In this document: positions 21,521 to 29,364 of the stretch, piece by piece
Layout of the letters: each line of letters opens with the position of its first letter
Numbering within the stretch: position 1 is the first letter of the stretch
DNA from: CAVUCH01 sp963697705
Lineage (GTDB): Bacteria; Acidobacteriota; Vicinamibacteria; Vicinamibacterales; JAENWD01
Length of the DNA stretch: 64,000 nt
NCBI GenBank assembly: GCA_963697705.1
Contig: CAVOPA010000003.1
Coordinates: 1-64,000 of the forward strand
Direction: 5' to 3'
The notes under the pieces: generated by a model
What the model was told of the DNA's origin: nothing
The model's database searches: none
Seen by the model: only the letters and a program-made list of their open reading frames with translations
Position numbers and translations under genes: made by a program

Positions 21521-21619
21521 CAGCGCCCGTCCAGGCCACCCGGGCGCCGACGATCTGCCAGACGGTCTTCGCGGACGCCGAGCCGACAGCCGCCTGAAAC
21601 GGCTGCCGGCGGATGCACG

Positions 21620-21820
21620 TTACCTGTCGTCAGCCTCTTGTCGCCGCAGGGCGCGGATGTAAGCGCGAAGGCGATCCCGATGCAACTGCAGGCGGGTTCG
21701 GTATGCGCGCTGTTCGGGGCGGTCGGTCGGCGTCAGGTGCAGCCGGTCACGCGCCTTGACCAGTGCCTCCCCTTCGGCCAGTAGCGCGATCCGCTCGTGA
21801 TCCAAGGCAGCGTGTCCCAT
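21620..21820 (-). CDS. Small helical hypothetical protein
   Basis: Sixty-six residues from ATG 21820, rich in Arg, Leu, Ala and Glu and predicted all-helical (LLAEGEALVKARDRLHL, LQLHRDRLRAYIRALRRQE). No family is recognised and no strong ribosome site is seen. It lies between the two structured elements and is the only plausible protein in that stretch. Confidence 0.4.
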   Translation of the reverse strand: MGHAALDHERIALLAEGEALVKARDRLHLTPTDRPEQRAYRTRLQLHRDRLRAYIRALRRQEADDR

Positions 21821-21905
21821 ATGCGTTGACCGTATGCGGTATACGCCTGTCGTGTGTCGCAGGATGAGAACGGAGAGGAGCGCCGTCGCGGGGCGCAGGA
21901 CGGCG

Positions 21906-22020
21906 GGACACCGGTCCCGTGTTTCTATATGAGGTCACAAACCTGTATATATACGGGTCCCCGCTTTCATTTTGAGAGCACGTAACGCTATTAAATTCTC
22001 TGGGTTAGGGGCAGGACGCG
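21906..22020. repeat. Structured element, copy 2
   Basis: It has the same outer stem GGTCCCGT (21913-21920) with ACGGGTCC (21953-21960). The inner stem here is TATAT/AGGT pairing with ACCT/GTATA around CACAA with a bulged G. TGGGTTAG recurs at 22001-22008, followed by GGACGC as in copy 1. The centre differs from copy 1, but pairing is kept. Confidence 0.6.
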
Positions 22021-22145
22021 CATAGGGCCACGATGCGCCAGGATGCGCCGTCGACTTGCACGTCATTTCACACGAGCAGGCCTTGGGTCACAGCTACCCC
22101 GCGGCGGTCAGGCATCGGCATCAGGATCGACCTGAGACCGACCCT

Positions 22146-22170
22146 GTATTCAGAACCCGCCCACACGCCG
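22146..22170 (-). repeat. Dispersed repeat, copy G
   Basis: GTATTCAGAACCCGCCCAC, then ACGCCGTC. Identical to copy H over 24 bases. 643 bases after copy F. Confidence 0.7.
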
Positions 22171-22279
22171 TCCACATCGCGTCGACCCGCCGCAACCACG
22201 CAAGGCGGCCAGGCGCGCGCTTGATGGGAGCCAGGTTGACGTATGATGCGCCTCCGACTCTTGTCGGCAGGAGGCCAAA

Positions 22280-22567
22280 ATGACGACCGTCTTCGTTCAC
22301 CACCGCGTAGCCGACTACAACACCTGGAGACCAGAATACGACCGCGTGATGGCGGCCGACTGGAGCAAGGACATCAGCGCACACCGCGTCTGGCGCGGGC
22401 TGGACGACCCGAATCTCGTCATCGTCGCGACCACCTTCGATTCGCGGCAGGCCGCCGAGGCTGTCTTCAATAACGCCGCCCTGCGTGAGGCCATGGGGCG
22501 AGGTGGTGTAATCGAATCCTCCGTGCGGATTGACTACGTCGATGAGGTCGCCGCCGGGACGCGCTAG
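22280..22567 (+). CDS. ABM-like (dimeric alpha/beta barrel) protein
   Basis: Ninety-five residues starting at ATG 22280, with GGAGG about nine bases upstream. The pattern VFVHHRVADYNTWRPEYDR, then HRVWRGLDDPNLVIVATTFDS and LREAMGRGGV, is that of the small dimeric alpha/beta barrel proteins related to antibiotic biosynthesis monooxygenases. Many are cytoplasmic and of unknown substrate. It stands alone, with small genes following. Confidence 0.85.
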   Translation: MTTVFVHHRVADYNTWRPEYDRVMAADWSKDISAHRVWRGLDDPNLVIVATTFDSRQAAEAVFNNAALREAMGRGGVIESSVRIDYVDEVAAGTR

Positions 22568-22616
22568 GACACAAGCGCGAAGACCACTGGTGGCGATTAC
22601 ACACCGATAGAGACGT

Positions 22617-22757
22617 ATGAACGACTGGCTGTGGACTGAACTCCACGATCTGTTCGACACGGACGACGGGTCCTTGCCTGAAGTACGTGTGGACTTTGCG
22701 GACAAGCGAGCGGTGATCACAGCGTTGCTGCACTTCGGGGCCACGGTCAGGCCGTAA
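22617..22757 (+). CDS. Very small protein (46 residues)
   Basis: From ATG 22617 the frame encodes MNDWLWTELHDLFDTDDG and continues SLPEVRVDF to a TAA at 22757. The LFDTDDGSLPEV block is the most protein-like feature and reminds me of short bacterial proteins of unknown role. It lies 49 bases after the ABM-like gene and 35 before the next gene in the same direction, so the three may be one transcript. I cannot assign a function. Confidence 0.55.
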   Translation: MNDWLWTELHDLFDTDDGSLPEVRVDFADKRAVITALLHFGATVRP

Positions 22758-22792
22758 CGGACCGAGGCTCTACATTCTGGTCAGTCACAGAT

Positions 22793-23152
22793 TTGAAGGA
22801 CTGTCCATTGAATTCAGTGCCGAATGCAGCCGCCCTCGTTGTATCCCGGGAAGCGAAGGCTTTTCATTTCGTTCTGGGCACTGTCGACATGAGCGGCGTC
22901 AGACTTCCTGATCTCGGCGTCTTTGTGTTTGACGACCAGATTGCGATCGATTACCGCATGGGCGAAGAGTGGCGTTCAACGGAACTGCGTGGTCTTTTTG
23001 AACTGCTGCTGGAGATCTCTCAGCTAGATCCGGGATCGTCAGTAACCTTCGACCCGAAGACTCTTCCTGAAGTGAGGGAGCGTTTCAAGGCGTGCTGGAT
23101 GCGCTTTCTTGCGGAGCGCGGCAATAAACGCGCGAGCGATCCAGCAAGCTGA
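22793..23152 (+). CDS. Hypothetical cytoplasmic protein
   Basis: 119 residues from a TTG start. The sequence looks real (VFVFDDQIAIDYRMGEEW, LFELLLEISQLDPGSSVTFDP, ERFKACWMRFLAERG), acidic and mixed alpha/beta, but no family is recognised. Size, acidity and the neighbouring 46-residue gene would fit an orphan immunity-type protein; this is only an inference. No signal peptide. Confidence 0.6.
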   Translation: MKDCPLNSVPNAAALVVSREAKAFHFVLGTVDMSGVRLPDLGVFVFDDQIAIDYRMGEEWRSTELRGLFELLLEISQLDPGSSVTFDPKTLPEVRERFKACWMRFLAERGNKRASDPAS

Positions 23153-23641
23153 TGACCAAGCTGTTAACAGATACATCCGGCACTGCTGCGAGACCGATGA
23201 CCCACCCCTCTGGGATCGCATGCCCGCCACAAGCAGGGTGCCCGCGAGGCCGTTTGCCGCGCTATGCAGCTGAAAGGGACTCCATCACCGGGCGCATACG
23301 GGTCGGCTGGATCACACTGGGCGACTGGGCGTTCTATGAGCGGGCTCGAATGGCCGAACTCGCAGGCTGGCGGACTAGATCGCTCCCGGGATCGGGAAGC
23401 AGGCTGCCCAGCATCCCGCATCACTGCGTCTGACCCACCCCGCCACTCGTTCAGAACCCGCCCACACGCCGTCTAAACGGCGTTGACGCGCCGCCTTCAC
23501 CGAGGGTTGCTCACGCGCTGCGCGCGGCTCCTGCGGGCGCCAGAGCGCCCAGGAGTTCGAGGCCAGGCGTGACGGAGTCACGCGCTCGCGCGTGTTGGCG
23601 CTCCACGCACGCGGGGCCAGCCGCACGCGGCTAGAGGAGAA
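23153..23641. other. Weakly coding or empty stretch with repeat H
   Basis: A 93-residue plus-strand frame starts at 23152, overlapping the previous stop by one base, but its composition is not convincing and it runs into repeat copy H. I see no other candidate gene. Confidence 0.35.
23447..23471 (-). repeat. Dispersed repeat, copy H
   Basis: TTCAGAACCCGCCCACACGC, about 1300 bases (twice the E-F-G spacing) after copy G. It is followed by a short palindrome, GCCGTCTAAACGGC. Confidence 0.7.
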
Positions 23642-24091
23642 TCATTGGTTCTTCGGCTCAGCGTTGTAGCCCTGTTCCTTCCACTGGCTGACAGGGCAAA
23701 ACGTAGTGCTCTTGAAGCCGAGTTCTTCGGCGAGTTTTGCGGCCTGTGAACTTGTTCGTCCCGTTCCGCACGTGAAGACGAGATATGTGTCTTTGGGAAC
23801 GGACTTCAAACGATCCTCGAGCTGATTGAACGGGATATTGATCGCGCCGGGAAGGGTCTCGGTGTATTTGTCGGGCTCGCGAACCTCGACGATCAAAACC
23901 TTGTTGTGACCATCGAGATGCCGCTTCAGCTCGTCTGCTGGCAGTTGTTTGGCGCCAACGGCTCGCCCCGTTTGCGGATCGACTGGATATCGAGGCTGCT
24001 GCTGGGCGGAGGCGACGGCGTCCCATCGATAGGCGACCCCGAGGACTGCCAAGACTACCAACGTGAGGATGGTCCGAGGGTACGCGCTCAT
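23642..24091 (-). CDS. Rhodanese-domain protein, exported or membrane-anchored
   Basis: 149 residues. Residues 8-29 form a signal peptide or anchor (ILTLVVLAVLGVA), so the domain is periplasmic. A single rhodanese domain follows, with VLIVEVREPDKY, LPGAINIPF and the active loop FTCGTGRTS, whose cysteine is near residue 108. The loop length suits sulfurtransferases acting on thiosulfate or persulfide carriers. The gene is alone on the minus strand; the sulfite-dehydrogenase-like gene 3 kb away could be related in sulfur metabolism, but that is speculative. Confidence 0.88.
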   Translation of the reverse strand: MSAYPRTILTLVVLAVLGVAYRWDAVASAQQQPRYPVDPQTGRAVGAKQLPADELKRHLDGHNKVLIVEVREPDKYTETLPGAINIPFNQLEDRLKSVPKDTYLVFTCGTGRTSSQAAKLAEELGFKSTTFCPVSQWKEQGYNAEPKNQ

Positions 24092-24365
24092 GTTGTTACC
24101 TCCGAGACAGATGCTCTCTAAGGGGTGAGGCGTTCCGGGTGTGCCGGGTGTTCCGGCCGGGAGAGGCCCGCAAGGCCGAACCGTGCTGCATTGTAGCGGT
24201 GGGCGCTAGCCTCGTCCAGACCGGAACAGGCGGAACGGTCGGAACACTGCAGGGCCGCGCCTAGATCGCGTGAGACGACCCTGGCGTGCGTCTACGAGCT
24301 TCCGCTCCGGGCAGCGGTCTTCCAAGAGCCGGGTGGACTGGGCACCGAGAAGTGGCATCGCACCG

Positions 24366-24740
24366 CTACTCGGGGGCGACGTAGAAGCCGTCGTCGGTCA
24401 AAATGACGAGCATCGCGAAGGCCACAACCGCCAACGAGGCCACCAGTATCGATGTTCGCACTTTGTTGATTGGACGTTGTTCGAGCGCCGCGATGTCCCG
24501 CGCCCTCACATGCTCCTGGTGCCGGCCGAACACGTCCCCATCGGCGGAGACGTGGTCGAAGTCGAAGTCGACCCGGCTGCCGTCATGTAGATGCACCCGG
24601 ACGCGGTCACCGGACTTCAGCCCCGCCGGTGCAGAGGCTCCGGGTTGCATCTGCATCGGCACCATTCGCCCAGTCCTGCAGGCGGGGGCCACCGATAGGA
24701 TCACCGTCAGCAACATACACAGCGAGCGCCTAGGTTTCAT
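24366..24740 (-). CDS. Small lipoprotein with C-terminal membrane helix
   Basis: I chose ATG 24740 because GGAGG lies ten bases upstream and the signal follows directly (SLCMLLTVILSVAPAC, lipobox cysteine). The middle has a beta-rich segment VRVHLHDGSRVDFDFDHVSADGDVFG, and the end has a hydrophobic helix (SILVASLAVVAFAMLVIL). 124 residues. The layout is common among acidobacterial envelope proteins of unknown function. Confidence 0.75.
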   Translation of the reverse strand: MKPRRSLCMLLTVILSVAPACRTGRMVPMQMQPGASAPAGLKSGDRVRVHLHDGSRVDFDFDHVSADGDVFGRHQEHVRARDIAALEQRPINKVRTSILVASLAVVAFAMLVILTDDGFYVAPE

Positions 24741-24865
24741 GCGCGCCTCCATACGGAAGATTGATGAACGGAAGTGGTGGCCGCGGGCAGTCATTAGGGA
24801 ACCTACGATATTCGCTAGGGGCCCGTGGAGCGCGCGGCCGTAGGGGCATCGATGCAGCCGGTGTG

Positions 24866-24913
24866 CTATGCCTTCCGCTGCCGCCAGCGTCGCGCGCCCA
24901 GCGCTGGCGAATC
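24866..24913 (-). pseudogene. PEP-CTERM-like C-terminal tail after an in-frame stop
   Basis: Directly after the TGA of the lipoprotein gene, and in the same frame, the minus strand encodes DSPALGARRWRQRKA and then TAG. ARRWRQRKA is also the final sequence of the PEP-CTERM gene at 26775-27439 once its frame is corrected, and resembles GARRWWQRNA at 42751. The PEP motif and hydrophobic helix are missing here. Confidence 0.65.
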
Positions 24914-25351
24914 TCATCGTGACAGAGTCATTGTCAAATTAAGGTTGGGACAGGTGCTGGATGTCATGTTCAGTGACAAGCGAAACTCGCGACCGAAGAA
25001 CCCGCCACTGCCCGTGTAAGTGTAACGACCACACGATTCCTCATCGAACGTGCCCGAGTTCTGACCCTGAATGGCTCCCGTGTTATCAATCGTCACTTGC
25101 TCCAATGGAATGCTGATGTTGTCACATTCCCCGCCAAGTACCAGGGGCGCGATGTTGACTGTCGTCCCTGATTGCGTCACTTTGGTAGTCGTTGGGCAGG
25201 TGATCTGCTGGCTCAATTCCGGGACGTTGATGACGGTGCTGCCGCTGTAGTCGCCGACGACGTTTGGCGTTTGCGGTGTGGGAGCGGACGGGCTGCCACC
25301 GCCGCATGCAACGAGTGGCAGAAACAGCAAGAGAACCGGTAGTCTTCGCAT
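24914..25351 (-). CDS. Lipoprotein of unknown function
   Basis: ATG 25351 has GGAGG nine bases upstream. The N-terminus RRLPVLLLFLPLVACGGGS is a classic lipoprotein signal with the modified cysteine at about residue 16. The mature part begins with a Pro/Ser/Thr linker and forms a small beta-rich domain with four cysteines (ITCPTTT, GGECDN, EESCGRY, SSTCPN), probably two disulfides. 145 residues. It resembles small acidobacterial lipoproteins with a lipocalin-like sheet, but I have no firm family. Its stop is followed in frame by a PEP-CTERM-like tail. Confidence 0.82.
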   Translation of the reverse strand: MRRLPVLLLFLPLVACGGGSPSAPTPQTPNVVGDYSGSTVINVPELSQQITCPTTTKVTQSGTTVNIAPLVLGGECDNISIPLEQVTIDNTGAIQGQNSGTFDEESCGRYTYTGSGGFFGREFRLSLNMTSSTCPNLNLTMTLSR

Positions 25352-25517
25352 GCCACTAACCTCCATAATGTGTATTACGAGCACCGAACATCGTGTCCAA
25401 AGTTCATAATCATTCGTTCAGCCGGTCTGAGCGCCGAGAGTAAGAGTGCTGTAGACCAGCCCGGTCAGGCGGACGCGCAACCCTGTACGTCGTCGGTTCT
25501 CTTGAAGCGAGGGGAAC

Positions 25518-25964
25518 TTACTTGTTTTCGCCGACACTCGCGACGGTAATCTTGGCTCGCTTTTCCAGCTCACCAATCACGAGCTTGTAGTTGCTCTTAT
25601 CCAATCGCAACAAAGCAAAATCATCTAATGTCTTGACCGTAAGCCAATGCGATTTTGACGCTGAGAATAAGAAAAACGGTGACACGAGAAGAGCGGCGCT
25701 CACACGAGGAGACTTGCCGAAGGAGTACTCGGCGCTTTTAACGTCCGAGTACGCCAGCGTCCGCAGAGGCTGGGCCTCCCTGTCCTTCGGCTGAACCACG
25801 AGGGCGTCGGACTGGAATAGCAAGACCGAATCGATGTCCTTGCGTTTGTCGCCCTCTTGTACTAGCAACTTCGCATCATGGAAGGTAGTGGTGTTCGGGG
25901 CAGGACGCGGGGGAAGCGGCGATTGAGCCAGCAGGGCCAGGACGAAGAGTATTGTGAGAGGCAT
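25518..25964 (-). CDS. Secreted hypothetical protein
   Basis: 148 residues with a short Sec signal (LTILFVLALLAQS). The mature domain has alternating beta strands: KDIDSVLLFQSDALVVQPKD, LAYSDVKSAEYSFGKSPR, KSHWLTVKTLDDFALLRLDK, ending in LVIGELEKRAKI. The SHWLTV...LRLDKSNYKLVIGELE pattern recurs in conserved acidobacterial proteins with a PH-like fold, which is my best guess. The frame is intact. Confidence 0.8.
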   Translation of the reverse strand: MPLTILFVLALLAQSPLPPRPAPNTTTFHDAKLLVQEGDKRKDIDSVLLFQSDALVVQPKDREAQPLRTLAYSDVKSAEYSFGKSPRVSAALLVSPFFLFSASKSHWLTVKTLDDFALLRLDKSNYKLVIGELEKRAKITVASVGENK

Positions 25965-26043
25965 TGCGCTATCTCCGCACCGACGTTTCCGGTGCTCTTG
26001 GTTCAGGAACGGCCAAGGGATCGCACTCCGGGTTGTGTTCTGA

Positions 26044-26100
26044 TCAAGGAAGCGTGACGGCGACGAACAGTAGTGCGACAGCGATGGACAACGTCTTCAT
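26044..26100 (-). pseudogene. Orphan signal peptide start
   Basis: ATG 26100 has GGAGG nine bases upstream and encodes MKTLSIAVALLFVAVTLP, then a stop. A strong ribosome site plus a perfect signal h-region and no mature protein suggests the 5' end of a lost secreted-protein gene. Confidence 0.5.
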
Positions 26101-26574
26101 CGGTTCCCTCCTGCGGGCGAGGCGTGCTGCAAGATGGCAGCAGATGACGAGGACGCGAGCGACCGTAAGCCGACCGTCAGGTCGGGTGCGAGCGCCGAAT
26201 GATCGCAGCCAGCGTTGACAGGGAAGCTCATAGTGGGCAGCGCCATGCCCGGCGCAGCCTAGCACGGCAGAGCTCACTGGCCTAGGTACTCCACCGACAG
26301 CGGAGTGTCCGATAGGACACAGATCGCGCAGTTTTGCGCAACCTGCGACGAGAGTCGCAAGGTCGGGAAGTGGCTGCCAAATGGCGTAAATGCGCTTGGC
26401 GACGAGCACAGACCGATCCCGGCGTGGTCACCTTGATCCACGGCGTCGGCCGCTCGATGGGAGGGCGCGGGGCCGTCAAGAAGCGGCCAGGGTCAGGCCG
26501 GGCTGCGCGACACGTATCGCTCTGGCAATCTTGCGAGGTGTACGTTGGCCGCCGCCGCCGACTTACTGAGCGCC

Positions 26575-26597
26575 GTATATTGAGGACCCGACCACAG
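26575..26597 (-). repeat. Dispersed repeat, copy I (diverged)
   Basis: GTATATTGAGGACCCGACCA: a weaker member of the family. Confidence 0.4.
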
Positions 26598-26703
26598 TCG
26601 CGACGACACGCCGACAACCCTGGCACACGAAGGCCGCGGCCGCCAACGCGGTGTCCTGAAATCCGGGCGAGCTCCGTCCAACGGGCGCAACACTGCTTTT
26701 TGA

Positions 26704-26750
26704 AACTGCATAGCCCGTACAAGACAAGAGCCACCCCGGTGGCGGCTCCT
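26704..26750 (-). terminator. Hairpin plus conserved 18-base motif after PEP-CTERM gene
   Basis: On the minus strand GAGCCGCCACC pairs with GGTGGCTC about 25 bases after the gene's corrected stop, followed by TTGTCT and then TGTACGGGCTATGCAGTT. The 18-base motif is identical to that at 42675-42692 behind the other PEP-CTERM gene. Confidence 0.6.
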
Positions 26751-26774
26751 GTGAAGCGAGGGTGCGTCTGGAGT

Positions 26775-27439
26775 CTATGCCTTCCGCTGCCGCCAGCGGC
26801 GTGCGCGCTGAGGCAGGCGAGGCCCGTTCCGAGGAGCAGCAGCGAAGTCGGCTCAGGCACCGGTGCTGCGGGTGTTTGAGTGACTTGTGTGAACGGTCCG
26901 CTGGCGAAACGCGCTGATCGGTCAATGTCCGCAATAAGGAACTCATGTTGCGGAGCCATTCTGAACGCCCCCGCCACGTCGGTGGGCCATTCAGCCGTGC
27001 TGAGCCACTGACCCATCCCGGAAATAAAGTAATCGAATCCCTGTGTGTCGGGGTCTGCGTCCGAGGCTTCGATAATAAGGCCTATAAAATCATCCGAGAT
27101 GTCGTGCCTCACTCCTCCTGACACTAGTGCCGACCCGCTCAAACGGGTTTCACCTACCGTCGCGGTAAAACTGCCGGGTTTTTCAAAAAAGGACGCTGTC
27201 GCAGTTAATCCAATGTCGGGGTTGGGAGGCACGACCGTAATCTCGGTCGATGTGGGCTGATTGAAGGTGAGCGCAAAGTGGAAGGGATCGCCAAGTCCAA
27301 AGGGGTTGACCCGGCCATGGCCCTCCGACGGGGGGTCCAGGCTGGCTAGCGTTCCCCCGAAGGTCACAGTTATGGGGTCAGCAGCGGCGGTGTTAACGAT
27401 GGAGAACGCGATACCCAGAAGGAGAATGAGCTTGCGCAT
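26775..27439 (-). CDS. PEP-CTERM sorting-domain protein, tail frameshifted
   Basis: The start at ATG 27439 (RKLILLLGIAFSIVNTAAADP) is a clear signal peptide. The mature region is beta-rich without a known domain. At the C-terminus TPAAPVPEPTSLLLLGTGLACLSA is a PEP-CTERM sorting signal: PEP motif plus hydrophobic helix. The expected basic tail RRWRQRKA lies in the next frame, ending with TAG at 26775, so one base is inserted or lost near 26812; in the uncorrected frame the protein runs on for about 160 unrelated residues. Such proteins are processed by an exosortase (not in this window) and exported, often to extracellular matrix. Confidence 0.85.
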
Positions 27440-27557
27440 CTCCCGTTCCTCCGGCGTCGGCCATGCAAGAGTCATACTCCGCAATCGAGCGCGGCAAAAG
27501 CGGGCGCCGACTCGTCAACGATCTGCATCAACCATGGGGCGGCGACAGGAGCAGCCA

Positions 27558-28097
27558 TCAGCCCCCATGCTGCCAGCAATACTTGCTGCCCGGCCGCGCA
27601 CTCCTCGAACACTGCGTGCCCTTCTTCGTGGTCGCTTGGCACCGACCGGAGTAGGTCTCTTGGGAAGGCGCCGCACGCGGTGAGGGCGCAGGAGGGACGT
27701 AGGCCGGTGCAACGGCGGTTGCCGGAGCCGTGCCGGAATCCTTCGTGCCCACGGCGCAAGCATCGTGTGGCCTGAAGTGACGACTCTCGGCCTCGGCTCG
27801 GGAGAGCGTCACCCGTCCACCACCGCTCGCCAGGACGGGACATCCATCCCGATGGTAAAGGCCAGAGAAGTTGGTGCCGGTGATCACGACCACTCGGTCT
27901 GTGGCGGATGTGGCGCTTGTGGCGCTCGTCTGGGAGACGGCCGGGGCAATCGGTCGAGCAGTGGCACCCACGGTCGGAGGTCGGCAGATTGAGCACGGTC
28001 GATACCGAGCAGCGGCCTCTTCCAGGCTCATAGGGATTCTGCTGCGGGAGAGTGAGCGACATCCGTCCCGGTGGTAAGCCTGCCCGGTCCTGGTCAC
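27558..28097 (-). CDS. Cys/His-rich protein with repeated HxxxC/CxxC motifs
   Basis: From a GTG at 28097: YHRDGCRSL with CSIC about 20 residues later (H9, C13, C35, C38), a Ser/Thr/Ala linker, a second YHRDGCPVL unit, and a C-terminal RCQATTKKGTQCSRSA...YCWQHG module. The last is a known small zinc-binding motif of DUF5763 type; the first two resemble Ada-like metal sites. Upstream of the GTG the same frame reads LCGTAAASASEVVYVTRTG, which looks like the end of a signal peptide, so the true start is probably missing or frameshifted and the protein may be exported. The function is unknown; metal binding is inferred. Confidence 0.75.
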   Translation of the reverse strand: MTRTGQAYHRDGCRSLSRSRIPMSLEEAAARYRPCSICRPPTVGATARPIAPAVSQTSATSATSATDRVVVITGTNFSGLYHRDGCPVLASGGGRVTLSRAEAESRHFRPHDACAVGTKDSGTAPATAVAPAYVPPAPSPRAAPSQETYSGRCQATTKKGTQCSRSARPGSKYCWQHGG

Positions 28098-28465
28098 GTA
28101 AACGACCTCGGATGCACTCGCGGCTGCAGTTCCGCACAGAGATCGAGGTCAACTACGCCGTGATTGTCAACGCCCTGGTTGCGAGCCGATGGCTTACCGC
28201 AGCGGAAGGCGTGAACCTCCGACCTAAAATCGACGTGACATTGGAGGATCGGCGAAAGGACAAGGCTTGGCCTCTGCGCTGATGATTTCTCGCGTCCAAA
28301 GTGTCCAGGGTCATTCTATTGTTATCAGGTTTGATAGTGTGAATGAGAAAAGATAGGAGATAGCTAGGACGCCTTGGACAGCAAAGCAGCTCCAACATCT
28401 GAAGACAAGGCAGATGGACGACGCGGGTCGGTCGGTGGCGGCACTTTTTCCGCACCAATTGATGC
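28098..28465. other. AT-richer intergenic stretch
   Basis: I see no supported gene. The stretch near 28320-28370 is locally AT-rich. It may hold the lost 5' end of the Cys/His-rich gene. Confidence 0.4.
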
Positions 28466-29224
28466 TCAGCACCCTACTTGCCTGAATAGCGCGACTTCCG
28501 ACACGAGTTGACCGGGCTTCGCGGCCGAGGACAGGAACAGGCGCATCTCTTTCACGTTCTCGTGATCCGACGTGTCAAGCAGCAGGTCGAGGCGGCCGTC
28601 GAGATCCAGATCACCAGCCCACAACACGAACGGGCCGTTGTTCGACGCCCAGAGGCGCTGCGTCCCCTCGAAGTAGGCGGAGTATGTGAAGAGTGCCTGT
28701 CGGACCGTTTCCGACTGGACCACCAGCGTGCATCGCTGCTGGCGCTGGCCCCCGACTCGGGAACCCTCTCCGCAGCGAACCGACAGCCGAGATGAAACGG
28801 TGTTGAGGTGGGCCTCCAGCGCATGGCCCACGTCAACGCGCTCGTCCATCAGCGCGGTCGTGACCGGCCCTGTGAACCAGCCGAGTCCTCTTACCAGCAC
28901 GATGGGATCGAGTGGCGGCTCCACCTCCACGCGCCTGCCCGTCTCTTCGCCGTCCTCGTCCATCATGTCCTGTTCCGGCACGAGCGAGACGCTCACCGGA
29001 TGGACCATCGCGCCGTTACCCTCGCGCACGAGCGCGAACCAGTCGCCCGCCGCGTCGGCTGGAACCTCGTCGCCGTGTAACGAGCCTGTTTGCAGTATCG
29101 CGACTGCCTCCCGCTGCGCCGAACCGCCTGCGAAATCGTTGAGGACAGGTGCATTCGGAGCAGCTTGCACGCCGAGCGCAGCCATTATTCCCAGAACGCC
29201 GATCACGGAGCTGTTGGCGTGCAT
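28466..29224 (-). CDS. Secreted protein with calcium-binding-like DxDxDG motif
   Basis: I use ATG 29224, which directly precedes a Sec signal (SSVIGVLGIMAALGVQAAP); the longer frame upstream is in the next gene's shadow. 252 residues. The C-terminal part contains FVLWAGDLDLDGRLDLLLDTSDHENVKEM, the FG-GAP/VCBS or dockerin-type calcium loop DxDxDGRLD. The middle region (LVRGLGWFTGPV, LMDERVDVGHALEAHLNTV) is not recognised. The protein is exported; its role is unknown. Confidence 0.78.
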   Translation of the reverse strand: MHANSSVIGVLGIMAALGVQAAPNAPVLNDFAGGSAQREAVAILQTGSLHGDEVPADAAGDWFALVREGNGAMVHPVSVSLVPEQDMMDEDGEETGRRVEVEPPLDPIVLVRGLGWFTGPVTTALMDERVDVGHALEAHLNTVSSRLSVRCGEGSRVGGQRQQRCTLVVQSETVRQALFTYSAYFEGTQRLWASNNGPFVLWAGDLDLDGRLDLLLDTSDHENVKEMRLFLSSAAKPGQLVSEVALFRQVGC

Positions 29225-29364
29225 ACGGTTCTCGTGGCGAACGGTGCCGGGTGGCACGTCTCGCGGGGCAATTTGCGAATCCCGTGCCGCTGGACGCTCA
29301 ACCAAGGCCAAAGTCCTCGGTGCAGTCAGGCCACCGGGATCGCGGTAGCTAGAGGAGCGCCCCT

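Larger units (their letters stand above)
25965..26774. other. Mostly non-coding, with remnants
   Basis: This contains the tiny signal-peptide remnant at 26044-26100, repeat copy I, and the 3' region of the PEP-CTERM gene (hairpin plus conserved motif). Long frames crossing it are continuations after a frameshift and are not supported. Confidence 0.45.

Noticed and set aside
20871..23471. Integron cassette array with attC sites
   Set aside because: The regular spacing invited this idea, but I find no paired core sites of the GTTRRRY/RYYYAAC type at the repeats and no integron integrase.
7356..24916. Recoding of TGA as an amino acid
   Set aside because: Two in-frame TGA codons are followed by sensible protein, but many intact genes here end in TGA and no selenocysteine element or suppressor tRNA is visible.
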